Below are positions 1 to 9,023 of a stretch of 64,000 nucleotides of DNA, one piece after another. Source of the stretch: Synechococcus sp. A10-1-5-1 (GTDB lineage Bacteria > Cyanobacteriota > Cyanobacteriia > PCC-6307 > Cyanobiaceae); the NCBI RefSeq assembly GCF_023115425.1, contig NZ_CP096032.1, forward strand, positions 62,001-126,000, in the 5' to 3' direction. The position numbers were made by a program, and so were the translations under genes. The notes beneath the pieces are model-generated. The model saw nothing but the letters and a program-made list of their open reading frames with translations. It was not told where the DNA came from and did no database searches. Each line of letters starts with the position of its first letter. The stretch's first letter is position 1.

Positions 1-255
1 AGCACTGCCGGTCGGTCTCAAGTTGACCTTGCTGCGCCGGGGTAGTTGCTTGCGAATCCAGTCGACGGCCGCGGCGTCATCGGCTGGATCAACCACCACA
101 CAGGCCAGCTGAACGCTGTAGTTGCGGTTTCGGTCACCGATCTGGAGCAGATTCCCGCTTCGCACCTGGAGAACTTCCGCCGCCAGGACTTGGCTAGGCC
201 AGAGCAACAGACAAGTCGCCGCTGCAGCGCAGATCAAGCGAGGGATCAGCGCCAT
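1..255 (-). CDS. Secreted SNase-like protein, N-terminal part (runs off the left edge)
   Basis: Not a closed ORF because the stop lies outside the window; read on the minus strand from ATG at 255. The first ~25 residues form a clear signal peptide (basic start, Ala/Leu-rich core, ending LAA), so the product is exported. The mature start, beginning EVLQVRSGNLLQI, followed by a short loop and the string SVQLACVVVDP, resembles the first strands of the staphylococcal-nuclease/thermonuclease fold (the V-x-DGD-T-L-x-V ... V-R-L pattern), but the DGDT turn is replaced, so nuclease activity is doubtful. It starts 2 bases after the ilvB stop on the same strand and is probably co-transcribed. Family assignment is inference from 85 residues. 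Confidence 0.6.
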   Translation of the reverse strand, partial: MALIPRLICAAAATCLLLWPSQVLAAEVLQVRSGNLLQIGDRNRNYSVQLACVVVDPADDAAAVDWIRKQLPRRSKVNLRPTGSA

Positions 256-257
256 GC

Positions 258-2111
258 TCACAGCTTGGCGCCGCAGTTGGGGCAGTACAGGCTTGTGCTG
301 GACGTGCTGTGGTGGCAGCTATGGCACTCACGATTGGTGTCGATTGCCAGTTCTGGATGGGAGGGGAGACCCACCATTTGGGCGTTGCTGGCACCAGGGG
401 GCACCATCGGATAGCAGTTCTCGTTGCGGCGCACCTTCACTTCAATAAAGGCAGGACCGGGGTGGGCGAGGGCTTCGGCCAGTGTTGAGCGCAGCTCATC
501 CCGGGTTTGGATCTGGAACCCTTTGACCCCGAAGGCTTCAGCGACCGCTGGGAAGTTCGGCATGCCTCCGGTCATCTCAGAGGCGCTGTAGCGCTCGCCG
601 TAGAAACTTTCTTGCCACTGGCGCACCATCCCCTGCCAACCGTTGTTGAGCACCACCACCTTCACGGGAAGGTGGTACTGGCTGAGGGTGCCGAGCTCCT
701 GGATGTTCATCAGGATGCTCGCGTCGCCGGCCACACAGATCACGGGTTCATCAGGGAAGGCGCACTGCACCCCCATGGCCGCTGGCATGCCGAAGCCCAT
801 GGTGCCTAGGCCTGCGGAGCTGATCCAACGCCGGGGAAGGGTGTGGAGGAATTGGGCCGCCCACATCTGGTGCTGTCCGACATCCGTGGTGAAGAACGCT
901 TGAGGGGAGAGCTCTTGCAGCATCGACACCACCTCCTGGGGGGCGACATCTCCTTCGGGGGCGGGCACCACCAGGGGGTAGTGCTGCTTCCACTGCGCGA
1001 TTCGCTCGAGCCAAGCCTCGGTGCGGCCGCGGGAGTCTTCTTGGCTCGAGGCGGCCAGCAGGGCTTCAACGGCTTGTTTGACGTCGGACACCACGGCCAC
1101 GTCCGGTAGACGGGTCTTGCCCATCTCGGCCGCATCAATATCGATGTGGATGACCTGGGCCCGGGGGGCGAAGCCATCCAGGCGGCCGGTGACGCGATCG
1201 TCAAAGCGAGCACCCGCAGCGATCAACAGGTCGCAGTCGGTGACAGCGAAGTTTGCATAGGCGGTCCCGTGCATGCCGAGCATCCCCACCGAGAGGGGAT
1301 GGAGCTCATCAAAGGCACCCTTCCCCATCAAGGTCGTGGTCACCGGCAGCCTGAAACGCTCCGCCAGGGCGTGGATTTCCGCGTGGGCACCGCTACTGAT
1401 GGCACCCCCACCGACGTAGAGAAGGGGGCGCCTGGCGTTGCGAATCAGCTCGAGCGCTGCCTCGATGGCGTTTGGTGCCGCAGCAGGGGGGATCTTGAAG
1501 CCGGGGGGAATGGCAGCGCCCGGTTCCACCGGCACGTAGTCAAACTCTTCGATGCCCACGTCCTTGGGCACGTCGATCAGGACAGGACCAGGCCGGCCGG
1601 TGGAGGCGATCAAGAAGGCCTCCGAGACAATGCGGGCAATGTCCCGTGGATCGCGCACCACCCAGGAGTGCTTCACGATCGGCAGGGTGATGCCGAAGAT
1701 GTCGGTCTCTTGGAAGGCATCCGTGCCGATGGCCGCCCGGGGGACTTGTCCCGTAATCACCACCATGGGCACGGAGTCCATGTGGGCGGTGGCAATGCCC
1801 GTGACCAAGTTGGTGGCCCCAGGACCGGAGGTGCCAAAGCAGACGCCCACCTTTCCGGTGGCCCGTGCGTAGGCATCGGCTGCGTGGGTTCCGCCCTGCT
1901 CGTGGCGCACCAGCACGTGCTTCAGCCATCCCCGGGACTCGGCCTTGTGGAGCTCGTCGTAGATGGGGAGAATCGCGCCGCCGGGATAGCCGAAGATGGT
2001 TTCGACGCCATGGCGTCGCAGAGCATCCATGAGGGCGTAGCCGCCACTCACCCGGGTCGGGGCGGAGTGTTCAGCGGCGGTGGCCGCTTGCGAAACGGAC
2101 GTCACGGTCAC
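258..2111 (-). CDS. ilvB: Acetolactate synthase large subunit
   Basis: Catalyses TPP-dependent condensation of pyruvate to acetolactate (or with 2-oxobutyrate), the first common step of branched-chain amino-acid synthesis. The 617-residue protein has the three TPP-enzyme domains: an N-terminal PYR domain with [13 protein letters not shown] and the catalytic Glu in VRHEQGG, a central FAD-binding-like domain, and a C-terminal PP domain with the GDASILMN...NN TPP/Mg motif. An unusual extra is the C-terminal tail: Cys596-x2-Cys599 and Cys610-x2-Cys613, ending CPNCGAKL, which looks like a small zinc ribbon. The start MTVTSV gives the usual ~20-residue lead before the conserved block. No regulatory subunit (ilvN) lies beside it. 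Confidence 0.97.
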   Translation of the reverse strand: MTVTSVSQAATAAEHSAPTRVSGGYALMDALRRHGVETIFGYPGGAILPIYDELHKAESRGWLKHVLVRHEQGGTHAADAYARATGKVGVCFGTSGPGATNLVTGIATAHMDSVPMVVITGQVPRAAIGTDAFQETDIFGITLPIVKHSWVVRDPRDIARIVSEAFLIASTGRPGPVLIDVPKDVGIEEFDYVPVEPGAAIPPGFKIPPAAAPNAIEAALELIRNARRPLLYVGGGAISSGAHAEIHALAERFRLPVTTTLMGKGAFDELHPLSVGMLGMHGTAYANFAVTDCDLLIAAGARFDDRVTGRLDGFAPRAQVIHIDIDAAEMGKTRLPDVAVVSDVKQAVEALLAASSQEDSRGRTEAWLERIAQWKQHYPLVVPAPEGDVAPQEVVSMLQELSPQAFFTTDVGQHQMWAAQFLHTLPRRWISSAGLGTMGFGMPAAMGVQCAFPDEPVICVAGDASILMNIQELGTLSQYHLPVKVVVLNNGWQGMVRQWQESFYGERYSASEMTGGMPNFPAVAEAFGVKGFQIQTRDELRSTLAEALAHPGPAFIEVKVRRNENCYPMVPPGASNAQMVGLPSHPELAIDTNRECHSCHHSTSSTSLYCPNCGAKL

Positions 2112-2146
2112 GGCGGCGGCGGACAGCGTTTTCAGATCTCGTCACC

Positions 2147-2704
2147 CTAAGGTCTGGCCCGAGAAATAGGCGTTTCTAGTCGCCTGGCGTCAGCCATTGC
2201 GTGAAGCACGACCACGGGGTCGAGCCAGCGTTCTCCCAGCTTCACGCCCCAATGCAGGTGGGGCCCGCTGCTGCGGCCGCTGGTTCCAATGGTGCCAAGG
2301 GGCTCACCCGTACGGAGCCAGGTGCCCTGCCGCAGATTCACCGCTCCGCTGCGCAGGGTGCCCCCCTCCACGCTCCCCTGCAGATGGCAGTACAGGTGCT
2401 CGTAGGCACCGGAGCGCATGACAAGCCCGATGCCGCAGCTCCTGTCGTTGATCAGTCGCTCCACTCGGCCAGCCCACCAGTTGAGGACTGGCGACCCCAG
2501 GGGTGCGGCGATGTCTAGGCCCTGATGGTGTCTCGAGCTGCCTGATCCGCTAGGCCTGAGGCCGAAATGGCTGGTGTAGCCGCTGAATTGCGGAACGGGA
2601 AAACGCGCTTTGCGCCAGGGGTTGGCCTGGGCAGAAGTTGCTAGCAGCAGGGCAGCAGCCAGCAGCCCTGGTTTAAAGCAAGCCGATGGAATGAAGAGGC
2701 CCAC
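2147..2704 (-). CDS. M23-family (LytM-like) peptidase, secreted
   Basis: Predicted cell-wall endopeptidase or LytM-type activator of 185 residues. A signal peptide ([14 protein letters not shown]) is followed directly by the M23 domain: GLRPSG, the zinc-ligand motif HxxxD in [17 protein letters not shown], and the second metal motif HLHWG (HxH) near residue 150. Both zinc motifs are intact, so catalysis is plausible. There is no coiled coil or LysM/SH3 targeting domain, so this is a minimal M23 protein. Its start overlaps the 3' end of hemH by 32 bases on the same strand, suggesting co-transcription; the stop lies 35 bases from ilvB. Confidence 0.9.
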   Translation of the reverse strand: MGLFIPSACFKPGLLAAALLLATSAQANPWRKARFPVPQFSGYTSHFGLRPSGSGSSRHHQGLDIAAPLGSPVLNWWAGRVERLINDRSCGIGLVMRSGAYEHLYCHLQGSVEGGTLRSGAVNLRQGTWLRTGEPLGTIGTSGRSSGPHLHWGVKLGERWLDPVVVLHAMADARRLETPISRARP

Positions 2705-3848
2705 GACCGCTGAGCAACTCGAGCAGGAAAGCGGAGAAGCCGAGCATTGCCAAGCGACCGTTCCAGACCTCTGAGCTGTTGTTCCATCCCCAGGCCCACT
2801 TGTCCTGGGGGTAGAGCTTGACCTGTGTGGGAAGAGCGGCGGCTTGATCGAGGTTGACTTCTGGTCCTTCTAGGGCGTGTTGGACGAGGTTGGCCAGACC
2901 GTTGATAAAGGACGGTGTGGTGTCGAGAGCGGGAACGCGTCGGAAGTTGGTGATGCCGGCTTCCGTTGCGATTTCGCGGTATTCGATATCGATTTCCTCG
3001 AGGGTTTCGATGTGCTCGCTGACAAAGCTGATCGGGACGACGACGAGGTCCTTGACGCCGGATTCACCGAGTTCGTTGAGGGCGTCGTCGGTGTAGGGCT
3101 TGAGCCATTCCACCGGCCCGACGCGGCTTTGGTAGGCCAGGGTGAAGGGATTGGTGTGGCCGAGATCAGCGGCCAGCTTGTCCATGATCAGCTGGGCGCA
3201 GGTTTCGATCTCCTTTTGATAGGGATCACCGGCTTCCTCGACGTAGCTCTTGGGTACGCCGTGGGCGGAGAAGAAGACGTGGGCGTCAGGGGGGTTGGGG
3301 CAGGCCTGGATTTCTTTGCCGATGAGTTCGGCCATGGCGCCGATGTAGCCGGGGTCGTTGTAGTAGCTGCGGATGCAGCGGATGGGGAGTTTGGAGAAGG
3401 AGGGATCGCCCTGACGCAGGCGTTGCAGCTCGCGGAAGCTGGAGCCGCTGGTGCTGATGGAGAAGTGTGGATAGAGGGGAAGGACGACGACCTCATCGAT
3501 CCCATCGGCCTTGATGTCGGCGACGGCCGATTCGGTGAAGGGATGCCAGTAGCGCATGGCCACATAGCTGGTGGCCTCAATGCCGCGTTGGCGGAGGGTG
3601 CTCTGGAGCTCGCGTGCCTGCTGCTCGGTGATGCGACGCAGCGGTGAGCCGCCACCGATGGAGCGGTAGGCGGCTTGCGACTTGCCAGCACGCAGGGAGC
3701 TGATCAACCAGGCGAGGGGCTTCTGGAGAGCGGGATTGGGTAGCCGGATGATTTCCGGGTCCGCGAAGAGGTTGTAGAGGAAGGGGCCGACGTCCTGAAT
3801 GCGCTCAGGGCCGCCGAGGTTCAGCAACACCACGCCGACCTTGGCCAT
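2673..3848 (-). CDS. hemH: Ferrochelatase with C-terminal chlorophyll-binding-like (CAB) helix
   Basis: Inserts Fe2+ into protoporphyrin IX, the last step of protohaem synthesis. Starting at ATG 3848 ([14 protein letters not shown], the canonical N-terminus) the protein has 391 residues; an ATG four codons upstream is also open but is less like the family. The HxxG-type block [11 protein letters not shown] and [16 protein letters not shown] are present. The last ~40 residues ([21 protein letters not shown]) form a hydrophobic CAB/LHC-like segment with the ExxxGRxAM signature, a fusion typical of cyanobacterial and plastid ferrochelatases that tethers the enzyme to thylakoid membranes and couples haem and chlorophyll metabolism. 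Confidence 0.97.
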   Translation of the reverse strand: MAKVGVVLLNLGGPERIQDVGPFLYNLFADPEIIRLPNPALQKPLAWLISSLRAGKSQAAYRSIGGGSPLRRITEQQARELQSTLRQRGIEATSYVAMRYWHPFTESAVADIKADGIDEVVVLPLYPHFSISTSGSSFRELQRLRQGDPSFSKLPIRCIRSYYNDPGYIGAMAELIGKEIQACPNPPDAHVFFSAHGVPKSYVEEAGDPYQKEIETCAQLIMDKLAADLGHTNPFTLAYQSRVGPVEWLKPYTDDALNELGESGVKDLVVVPISFVSEHIETLEEIDIEYREIATEAGITNFRRVPALDTTPSFINGLANLVQHALEGPEVNLDQAAALPTQVKLYPQDKWAWGWNNSSEVWNGRLAMLGFSAFLLELLSGRGPLHSIGLL

Positions 3849-4018
3849 GCCCCGTTGCACCGGACAACAACAAGCGCGAGCGTAACGCTGCCGGCCTGGG
3901 GCTGGTCGCTCCCGCTCAGTCTCGATAAGGTCGGCCGGCCCGCATTGGTCTCGAGATCAGCCTCGAACGCCTCGATCTGGCCCTTCGGGAACACAACGCG
4001 CTGCTGGCCGCCAGCGGG

Positions 4019-5155
4019 GTGTCGCTCCGGCTTGAGCGCCGTGGCTCCCGCTTGGGCCTCAGGGGCCCCCTGCCCTGCCGCAACGGTGGACCGTCCCAAC
4101 GCGTGCAGCGAATCAGCCTCGGCCTCGATGCAGACATGGCCGGCTTGGAGCAGGCCCGCTCCCAACTGAGGCTTCTGCTGCAACAGCTCCAGCAGCAGCG
4201 CTTCTGCTGGCGGGATTGGGTGGCTAGCCCCAAGCCAACGGACGGCACAACGGGAGAGCGGTTGCACCCCGTCACGGCCACGCCCGTCGCGGTGCGACTG
4301 GAGCATTTTGAGCTGGCGTTTTTTAACGATCCGCGTCGCCGCCGCAATCCCTCTGGCGCACGGACCACCTGGAGCAGTGCCTATCTGCCCTATCTCAGAC
4401 GCCTCGAGCGCCTGGCTCAGGATCAGGAACTGTCCTGGGGCTTGCCGCTCCTCGAGGCTGTTCTTGAGAGTTATCCCCTGGCCTCGCGGGGGCGTCAGCA
4501 ATGCGGCACAACCCTGGGGGCCCTAGCCCGGGCGGAAGGGTTGGAGTTGCCCGCTGACTGGAGTGAGCGAGCGGCTGGCTATGGCCTCCATGCTGCCCAA
4601 TTCCGCCAGCTCCCCAGTGATCTGCAGATTCTCGAGTGGATTGAGCGCATTCCCAATCCCGCATGGCGTTTGGCCTATGGCCTGATGGCGACCTACGGCC
4701 TGCGCAACCACGAGGTCTTCTTCAGCGATCTCTCCGCTTTGGCACCGGGGGGTGATCGGGTCATCCGGGTCCTGCCCACGAGCAAGACCGGCGAGCATCA
4801 GGTGTGGCCCTTTCGCCCGGAGTGGGTGGAGCGCTTTGGCCTGGAGCAACTGGGTGCCCAGCGTCAGCTGCTGCCGGTGGTGTGTACCGATCTGCGCCGC
4901 ACCACCCTTCAGCAGGTCGGACGTCGGGTGGCCGAGCAGTTCCGCCGCTACGCGCTGCCATTAACCCCCTACGACCTGCGCCATGCCTGGGCAGTTCGCA
5001 CCATTCACATCGGCCTGCCGGACACCGTGGCGGCGCGAATGATGGGGCACTCGGTGGCGATCCACACCCGCACCTATCACCACTGGATCACGCGCCGGGA
5101 CCAACAGCAGGCGGTGGACACTGCCCTGGCGCGTAATCAGGCGGCGGCGGCCTGA
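4019..5155 (+). CDS. Tyrosine recombinase/integrase, stand-alone
   Basis: Site-specific recombinase of the phage-integrase (tyrosine recombinase) family. The C-terminal catalytic half shows GLRNHEVFF (first Arg), TPYDLRHAWAVR (box II Arg, with Tyr where HxxR normally has His), MMGHS (Gly-His) and the nucleophilic Tyr in HTRTYHHW. The first usual start is GTG 4019, but the frame stays open back to 3929, and the extra residues (SLERLDLALREHNALLAASG) read as a natural amphipathic N-terminus, so the true start may be an ATT/ATC codon at 3944 or 3956. No excisionase, att repeat or phage gene is nearby; it is probably a resident chromosomal recombinase. It is transcribed away from hemH and abuts cobO. 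Confidence 0.88.
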   Translation: MSLRLERRGSRLGLRGPLPCRNGGPSQRVQRISLGLDADMAGLEQARSQLRLLLQQLQQQRFCWRDWVASPKPTDGTTGERLHPVTATPVAVRLEHFELAFFNDPRRRRNPSGARTTWSSAYLPYLRRLERLAQDQELSWGLPLLEAVLESYPLASRGRQQCGTTLGALARAEGLELPADWSERAAGYGLHAAQFRQLPSDLQILEWIERIPNPAWRLAYGLMATYGLRNHEVFFSDLSALAPGGDRVIRVLPTSKTGEHQVWPFRPEWVERFGLEQLGAQRQLLPVVCTDLRRTTLQQVGRRVAEQFRRYALPLTPYDLRHAWAVRTIHIGLPDTVAARMMGHSVAIHTRTYHHWITRRDQQQAVDTALARNQAAAA

Positions 5156-5157
5156 CC

Positions 5158-5859
5158 TTGGCAGATTGGACCCACCACGTACCCCTTGCTGTGCCGGATC
5201 CCAACGCCCTTGACCAGACGGCATCGGAATTGGGGATGGGAGGTGACCTGGCCCCTGAGGCAACGGCTGATGCTTACCAGCGACGCATGGCCCGGCGGAA
5301 GGAAGTGCAGCAGCAGCGGGTTGGTGAGCGCTCCTTAGAGAAGGGTTTGGTGCTGGTCTTCACCGGCGATGGCAAGGGCAAGACCACCGCGGGACTGGGG
5401 CTCGTGCTCCGTACCTTGGGCCACGGGGAGCAGGTGGCGGTGGTGCAGTTCATTAAGGGGGGCTGGCATCCCGGTGAGGCCAAAGCTCTCGAAGTCTTTG
5501 GGGAGTCGCTGCATTGGCATGCCCTCGGTGAGGGATTTACCTGGGAAACCCAGGACCGCGAGCGCGACCGTGCTTTGGTGCAGCAGGCCTGGAATCGCTC
5601 TTGCAATTACCTCGCGGATCCCAATCGCAAGTTGGTGCTCCTGGATGAGGTCAACGTGGCCCTGAAATTGGGCTATCTCGACCTGGAGGTTCTGCTGGAG
5701 GGCCTCAACCTGCGGCCCCCCTTGACCCATGTGGCGCTGACCGGCCGCGGGGCTCCGCCGGCCTTGATTGAGCGGGCTGACCTGGTGACCGAGATGAAGT
5801 TGGTGCGCCATCCCTTCCGAGAGCAGGGGGTTAAAGCCCAGGCCGGAATCGAGTTTTAG
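5158..5859 (+). CDS. cobO: Cob(I)yrinic acid a,c-diamide adenosyltransferase (CobO/CobA type)
   Basis: Transfers the adenosyl group of ATP to cob(I)alamin precursors, giving adenosylcobalamin. The 233-residue protein has the P-loop FTGDGKGKTTAGLG at about residues 62-75, VVQFIKGGW, and the acidic LLDEVNVALKLGYL block of the CobO family; ~45 N-terminal residues precede the core. The proposed start is TTG 5158, two bases after the recombinase stop; an internal start closer to the core cannot be excluded. It ends with a 4-base stop overlap against the small gene on the other strand. Together with cobK (27188-28009) it shows that this organism makes its own corrinoid cofactor. Confidence 0.93.
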   Translation: MADWTHHVPLAVPDPNALDQTASELGMGGDLAPEATADAYQRRMARRKEVQQQRVGERSLEKGLVLVFTGDGKGKTTAGLGLVLRTLGHGEQVAVVQFIKGGWHPGEAKALEVFGESLHWHALGEGFTWETQDRERDRALVQQAWNRSCNYLADPNRKLVLLDEVNVALKLGYLDLEVLLEGLNLRPPLTHVALTGRGAPPALIERADLVTEMKLVRHPFREQGVKAQAGIEF

Positions 5860-6062
5860 GGACTGGCATTGGCCTGCACTGTGGCCAAGGCGCTCATCAG
5901 CACTGAAAGTCCACTGATCAACAGAGCCCGATGGACGACGGGCTCGCGCCAGGCATTGGGGTCTTCGGTGAGCTGTTCAACCGCTGAGAGGGTGAGGCGG
6001 GCCATCAGGCCGCTGCGGCTCGAGGCGCCGGGGGGAATGGGTTGGTCTTGATGCCTGTCCAT
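5856..6062 (-). CDS. Small conserved-looking protein with one C-terminal hydrophobic segment
   Basis: A 68-residue ORF that I cannot name. Residues ~20-40 ([18 protein letters not shown]) look like a structured soluble helix and residues ~45-62 ([19 protein letters not shown]) are hydrophobic enough for one membrane helix. A shorter form may start at the internal Met20. It converges on cobO with the two stop codons interlocked in TTAG at 5856-5859, and it diverges from pyrH about 100 bases away. The lack of any other gene in this gap and the good coding look support a real gene, but function is unknown. Confidence 0.6.
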   Translation of the reverse strand: MDRHQDQPIPPGASSRSGLMARLTLSAVEQLTEDPNAWREPVVHRALLISGLSVLMSALATVQANASP

Positions 6063-6163
6063 CCATTACTCCCATCTGTTGGTCATCGAAGCGCTCCTGG
6101 CCAGCGTCGGCAAGGGATCTCACGCTTGCTACTGTTCGGCCATCGAACCTGCAGCACGAAGGG

Positions 6164-6877
6164 ATGGCCTATCAGCGCGTGTTGCTGAAGCTCAGTGGCG
6201 AAGCCCTGATGGGTGAGCAGGGTTACGGCATCGATCCTGCGGTTGTGGATGCGATCGCCAAGGACGTGGCTGCTGTGGTCGCTGACGGGAGTCAGTTGGC
6301 AATCGTGGTGGGCGGGGGCAACATCTTCCGCGGTCTCAAAGGTTCAGCGGCGGGCATGGACCGGGCGACCGCTGACTACGTCGGAATGCTGGCCACGGTG
6401 ATGAATGCCATCACCCTCCAGGACGGACTGGAGCGGGCAGGCATCCCCACCCGGGTCCAGAGCGCCATTTCCATGCAAGAGGTGGCTGAGCCCTACATCC
6501 GCCGCAAGGCCATTCGGCACATGGAGAAGGGGCGCGTGGTGATCTTTGCCGCGGGTACGGGCAATCCCTTCTTCACCACGGACACCACCGCTGCATTGCG
6601 GGCGGCCGAGATCGGGGCTGATGTGGTCTTCAAGGCCACGAAGGTGGATGGTGTCTATGACAAGGACCCCAACAAGTACGCCGACGCCGTGCGCTACGAA
6701 AGCCTCTCGTTCATGGATGTCCTCAGCAAAGAGCTAGAGGTGATGGACAGCACGGCCATCGCCCTCTGTAAGGACAACGCCATCCCAATTGTGGTGTTTG
6801 ATCTGTTCGGCACCGGCAACATCGGCCGGGCTGTGCGCGGTGAACCCATCGGCACCAGCATTCTTCCTTCGGCCTGA
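6164..6877 (+). CDS. pyrH: UMP kinase
   Basis: Phosphorylates UMP to UDP in pyrimidine nucleotide synthesis; bacterial hexameric amino-acid-kinase-fold enzyme. The 237-residue length is standard. Visible motifs are LLKLSGEAL at the start, the GGGN loop ([11 protein letters not shown]), the nucleotide-contact segment [14 protein letters not shown] and [13 protein letters not shown], all diagnostic of PyrH. The start ATG 6164 gives the canonical [12 protein letters not shown]. It is followed 44 bases later by frr, the usual pyrH-frr pairing, so the two are probably one transcript. Confidence 0.98.
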   Translation: MAYQRVLLKLSGEALMGEQGYGIDPAVVDAIAKDVAAVVADGSQLAIVVGGGNIFRGLKGSAAGMDRATADYVGMLATVMNAITLQDGLERAGIPTRVQSAISMQEVAEPYIRRKAIRHMEKGRVVIFAAGTGNPFFTTDTTAALRAAEIGADVVFKATKVDGVYDKDPNKYADAVRYESLSFMDVLSKELEVMDSTAIALCKDNAIPIVVFDLFGTGNIGRAVRGEPIGTSILPSA

Positions 6878-6921
6878 CGGGTCGGCCCAGTTCTCTCCTT
6901 CAGCGACGCCTTTTTCTCGCC

Positions 6922-7461
6922 ATGGATCTCGAAGCCAGCATGCGCAAGTCGGTGGATTCCACCCAGCGCACCTTCAACACGATTCGTACCGGCCGGGCGA
7001 ATGCATCGCTGCTGGACAAGATCCAGGTGGAGTACTACGGCGCTGATACGCCGCTGAAGTCCTTGGCCACCATCAGCACGCCGGACTCGACCACCATCCA
7101 ACTTCAGCCGTTCGACATGAGCTCCTTGGCTCTGATCGAAAAGGCGATCGCCATGAGCGATCTCGGATTGACGTGCAACAACGACGGCAAGTTGATTCGC
7201 ATCAACATTCCGCCCCTCACCGAGGATCGCCGTAAGGAGCTCTGCAAGCTGGCGGCGAAGTATGCCGAGGAAGGCAAGGTTGCCCTGCGCAACGTTCGCC
7301 GCGATGCCATCGACAAGGTGAAAAAGCAGGAGAAGGAAGGGGAATTCTCTGAAGATCAGAGTCGCGATGAGCAGGACAAGGTCCAGAAGCTCACCGACAA
7401 GTTCATCGCTGAGATCGAGAAACTCCTGGCGGATAAGGAAGCAGACATCCTCAAGGTGTGA
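6922..7461 (+). CDS. frr: Ribosome recycling factor
   Basis: Releases ribosomes from mRNA after termination together with EF-G. The protein has 179 residues, close to the family norm. It has the expected three-helix-bundle pattern: N-terminal [13 protein letters not shown], the invariant [12 protein letters not shown] block, [10 protein letters not shown], the [12 protein letters not shown] segment of domain II boundary, and [13 protein letters not shown]. The start ATG 6922 gives MDLEASM. The last codon and stop (GTGTGA) overlap the GTG start of the next gene by 4 bases, implying translational coupling with the flavoprotein downstream. Confidence 0.98.
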   Translation: MDLEASMRKSVDSTQRTFNTIRTGRANASLLDKIQVEYYGADTPLKSLATISTPDSTTIQLQPFDMSSLALIEKAIAMSDLGLTCNNDGKLIRINIPPLTEDRRKELCKLAAKYAEEGKVALRNVRRDAIDKVKKQEKEGEFSEDQSRDEQDKVQKLTDKFIAEIEKLLADKEADILKV

Positions 7462-8606
7462 GCCAACCGCATTGTTTTGATGTTGCCGTTGTCGGTGCCG
7501 GTGCTGCCGGCGCATCGGCGGCTTATCACCTGGCTGCCCGTGGACGCCGGGTTCTCCTTTTGGACGCTCAGTCCTTGCCCCGTGCCAAGCCCTGCGGTGG
7601 CGGGATGGCGGCTTCGGTGCAGCGCTGGTTTCCCTTTGACCTGCAGCCGGCCGTTGATCGAGTGATCACCCAGGTGAAATTCACCTGGTGCCTGGAGGAT
7701 CCGGTGGTGGCGGTCCTGCCTGGTGATTCACCCTTCTGGATCGTCCAGCGCTCCAAGCTTGATCACTACCTGGTCCAGCAGGCTGTGGCAGAGGGCGCTG
7801 AGCTGCTGGATGGCTCCGAAGTCTCGTCGATCCAGCGAGACGGCGCTCAATGGATGCTGGAATCCAGGGGCGATGGCTACCGGGCGCGAGCTGTGGTGAT
7901 CGCTGATGGCTCCAATTCACGTTTTGCCGCTCCCTTGGGCCTTGGTCCCAGTCAGCCGCGCTTTGCGGAGGCCTTGGCGGTCGAGGTGGATGCTGATGTC
8001 CTAGAGGGCGACACGGCTCGATTTGAATTCGGACTCGTGCGCCATGGCTTCTGCTGGGCCTTTCCTCGGCAAGGCGGCTACAGCATTGGTGTCGGCACCT
8101 TCATTGGCCGCGACGTGGCGGATGCCGATGCGGTCTTGGCTGAACTGCTGCCAGCGTTGGGTCTGCCCTCTGATGCTGGCTTGAGACGGCGTTCTCCCCT
8201 TCGGGTCTGGGATGGTCACTATCCGCTGCATGTCCCAGGGGCGGTGGTGGTTGGCGATGCCGCCTCGCTCTGTGATCCCTTTTTGGCGGAAGGGTTGCGG
8301 CCAGCATTGATGAGTGGAGTTCGCGCGGCAGAGGCAGTCGATCGCTACCTGGGCTGTTCAGCGTCCGATGAGCAACAGAAGGCCCTGGCCCAGTACAGCG
8401 CCGAGATGCGCCAGCACTGGGGAGACTCCATGGCCTGGGGGCGTCGCATTGCGCAAGTTTTTTACCGGGTCCCCAAGGTGGGTTACCAACTGGGGATCAA
8501 GCGCCCGACCGCACCGCAACGGATTGCTCAGATCCTCTCAGGGGAGATGGGTTATGGGGATATCGCCCAGCGCGTCATCAAACGGTTGCTCTTCCAGAGG
8601 GGCTGA
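7458..8606 (+). CDS. FAD-dependent oxidoreductase, geranylgeranyl reductase (ChlP) family
   Basis: A 382-residue flavoprotein of the geranylgeranyl-reductase/p-hydroxybenzoate-hydroxylase-like superfamily. The N-terminus carries the Rossmann dinucleotide motif ([17 protein letters not shown]), then [10 protein letters not shown], the substrate-loop signature of ChlP-like reductases; the second FAD motif [22 protein letters not shown] lies near residue 265. Such proteins reduce isoprenoid double bonds, for example on geranylgeranyl-chlorophyll or membrane lipids. It is shorter and more divergent than the main ChlP (usually ~450 residues), so it is probably a paralogue with an unknown substrate. 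GTG start overlaps the frr stop. Confidence 0.85.
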   Translation: MSQPHCFDVAVVGAGAAGASAAYHLAARGRRVLLLDAQSLPRAKPCGGGMAASVQRWFPFDLQPAVDRVITQVKFTWCLEDPVVAVLPGDSPFWIVQRSKLDHYLVQQAVAEGAELLDGSEVSSIQRDGAQWMLESRGDGYRARAVVIADGSNSRFAAPLGLGPSQPRFAEALAVEVDADVLEGDTARFEFGLVRHGFCWAFPRQGGYSIGVGTFIGRDVADADAVLAELLPALGLPSDAGLRRRSPLRVWDGHYPLHVPGAVVVGDAASLCDPFLAEGLRPALMSGVRAAEAVDRYLGCSASDEQQKALAQYSAEMRQHWGDSMAWGRRIAQVFYRVPKVGYQLGIKRPTAPQRIAQILSGEMGYGDIAQRVIKRLLFQRG

Positions 8607-8617
8607 ACCCTCAGCCC
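8600..8617. terminator. Perfect stem-loop spanning two convergent stop codons
   Basis: GGGCTGA-ACCC-TCAGCCC forms a 7-bp perfect stem with a 4-base loop. The left arm carries the TGA stop of the plus-strand flavoprotein and the right arm carries the TGA stop of the minus-strand cyclic-nucleotide-binding gene. No U-tract follows on either strand, so it may be a weak bidirectional terminator or an mRNA 3'-end stabiliser. Confidence 0.45.
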
Positions 8618-8991
8618 ACCTTCGTGCAGTCCTTGAGTTGCCTGAGGCGTTGATCGATCGAGCCCAGTAGCTCGATGGCAAACATCGGGGACTCCTGCAC
8701 GGCGAAGAGAAACTTCTCGCGGTTCATCTTCAGCAGTTTGCAGTCACTGACTGCCTTGGCGTTGCCATAGCGGCGGTGCTCGGCTGTCACCAGAGCGCCG
8801 GCCCCAAAGACATCACCGGCCTTGATCACCTCATGGCCGACCTCGTCATTCCAGGTGAGTTCGACGGTTCCCTCAAGAACGCCGAACATGCAGTCACCGG
8901 TTTCACCCGAAGCAAAAATCGACCCACCAGCTGGAGCGTGAAGCACCTCGCCTTGGCTCGCCAGGGCGCGCATGGTTTCGAGGGCGTTCAC
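8611..8991 (-). CDS. Single-domain cyclic-nucleotide-binding (CRP effector-like) protein
   Basis: A 126-residue protein consisting only of a cNMP-binding beta-barrel: APAGGSIFASGETGDCMFGVLEG at residues ~20-42 matches the hairpin and GxxGDxMF turn, and GDVFGAGAL (~78-86) sits where the phosphate-binding cassette lies. The canonical cassette ends with an Arg-Ser/Thr pair; here it reads GAGALVTAEHRR, so cAMP binding is uncertain. There is no helix-turn-helix, so it is not a CRP-type transcription factor on its own; it could act as a small ligand sensor or protein-interaction module. It converges on the flavoprotein gene, with tal upstream on the same strand. Confidence 0.85.
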   Translation of the reverse strand: MNALETMRALASQGEVLHAPAGGSIFASGETGDCMFGVLEGTVELTWNDEVGHEVIKAGDVFGAGALVTAEHRRYGNAKAVSDCKLLKMNREKFLFAVQESPMFAIELLGSIDQRLRQLKDCTKVG

Positions 8992-9023
8992 GCAGGATCT
9001 AACTGAGAGGGTGGAACTTTAGG

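Noticed and set aside
1146-2150. Long plus-strand ORF opposite ilvB
   Set aside because: A GC-rich shadow of the ilvB reading frame; its Gly/His/Arg-rich translation has no conserved-looking blocks, whereas ilvB is certain.
2877-3647. Long plus-strand ORF opposite hemH
   Set aside because: Gly/Val/Asp-rich translation typical of antisense to a GC-rich gene; hemH on the other strand is unambiguous.
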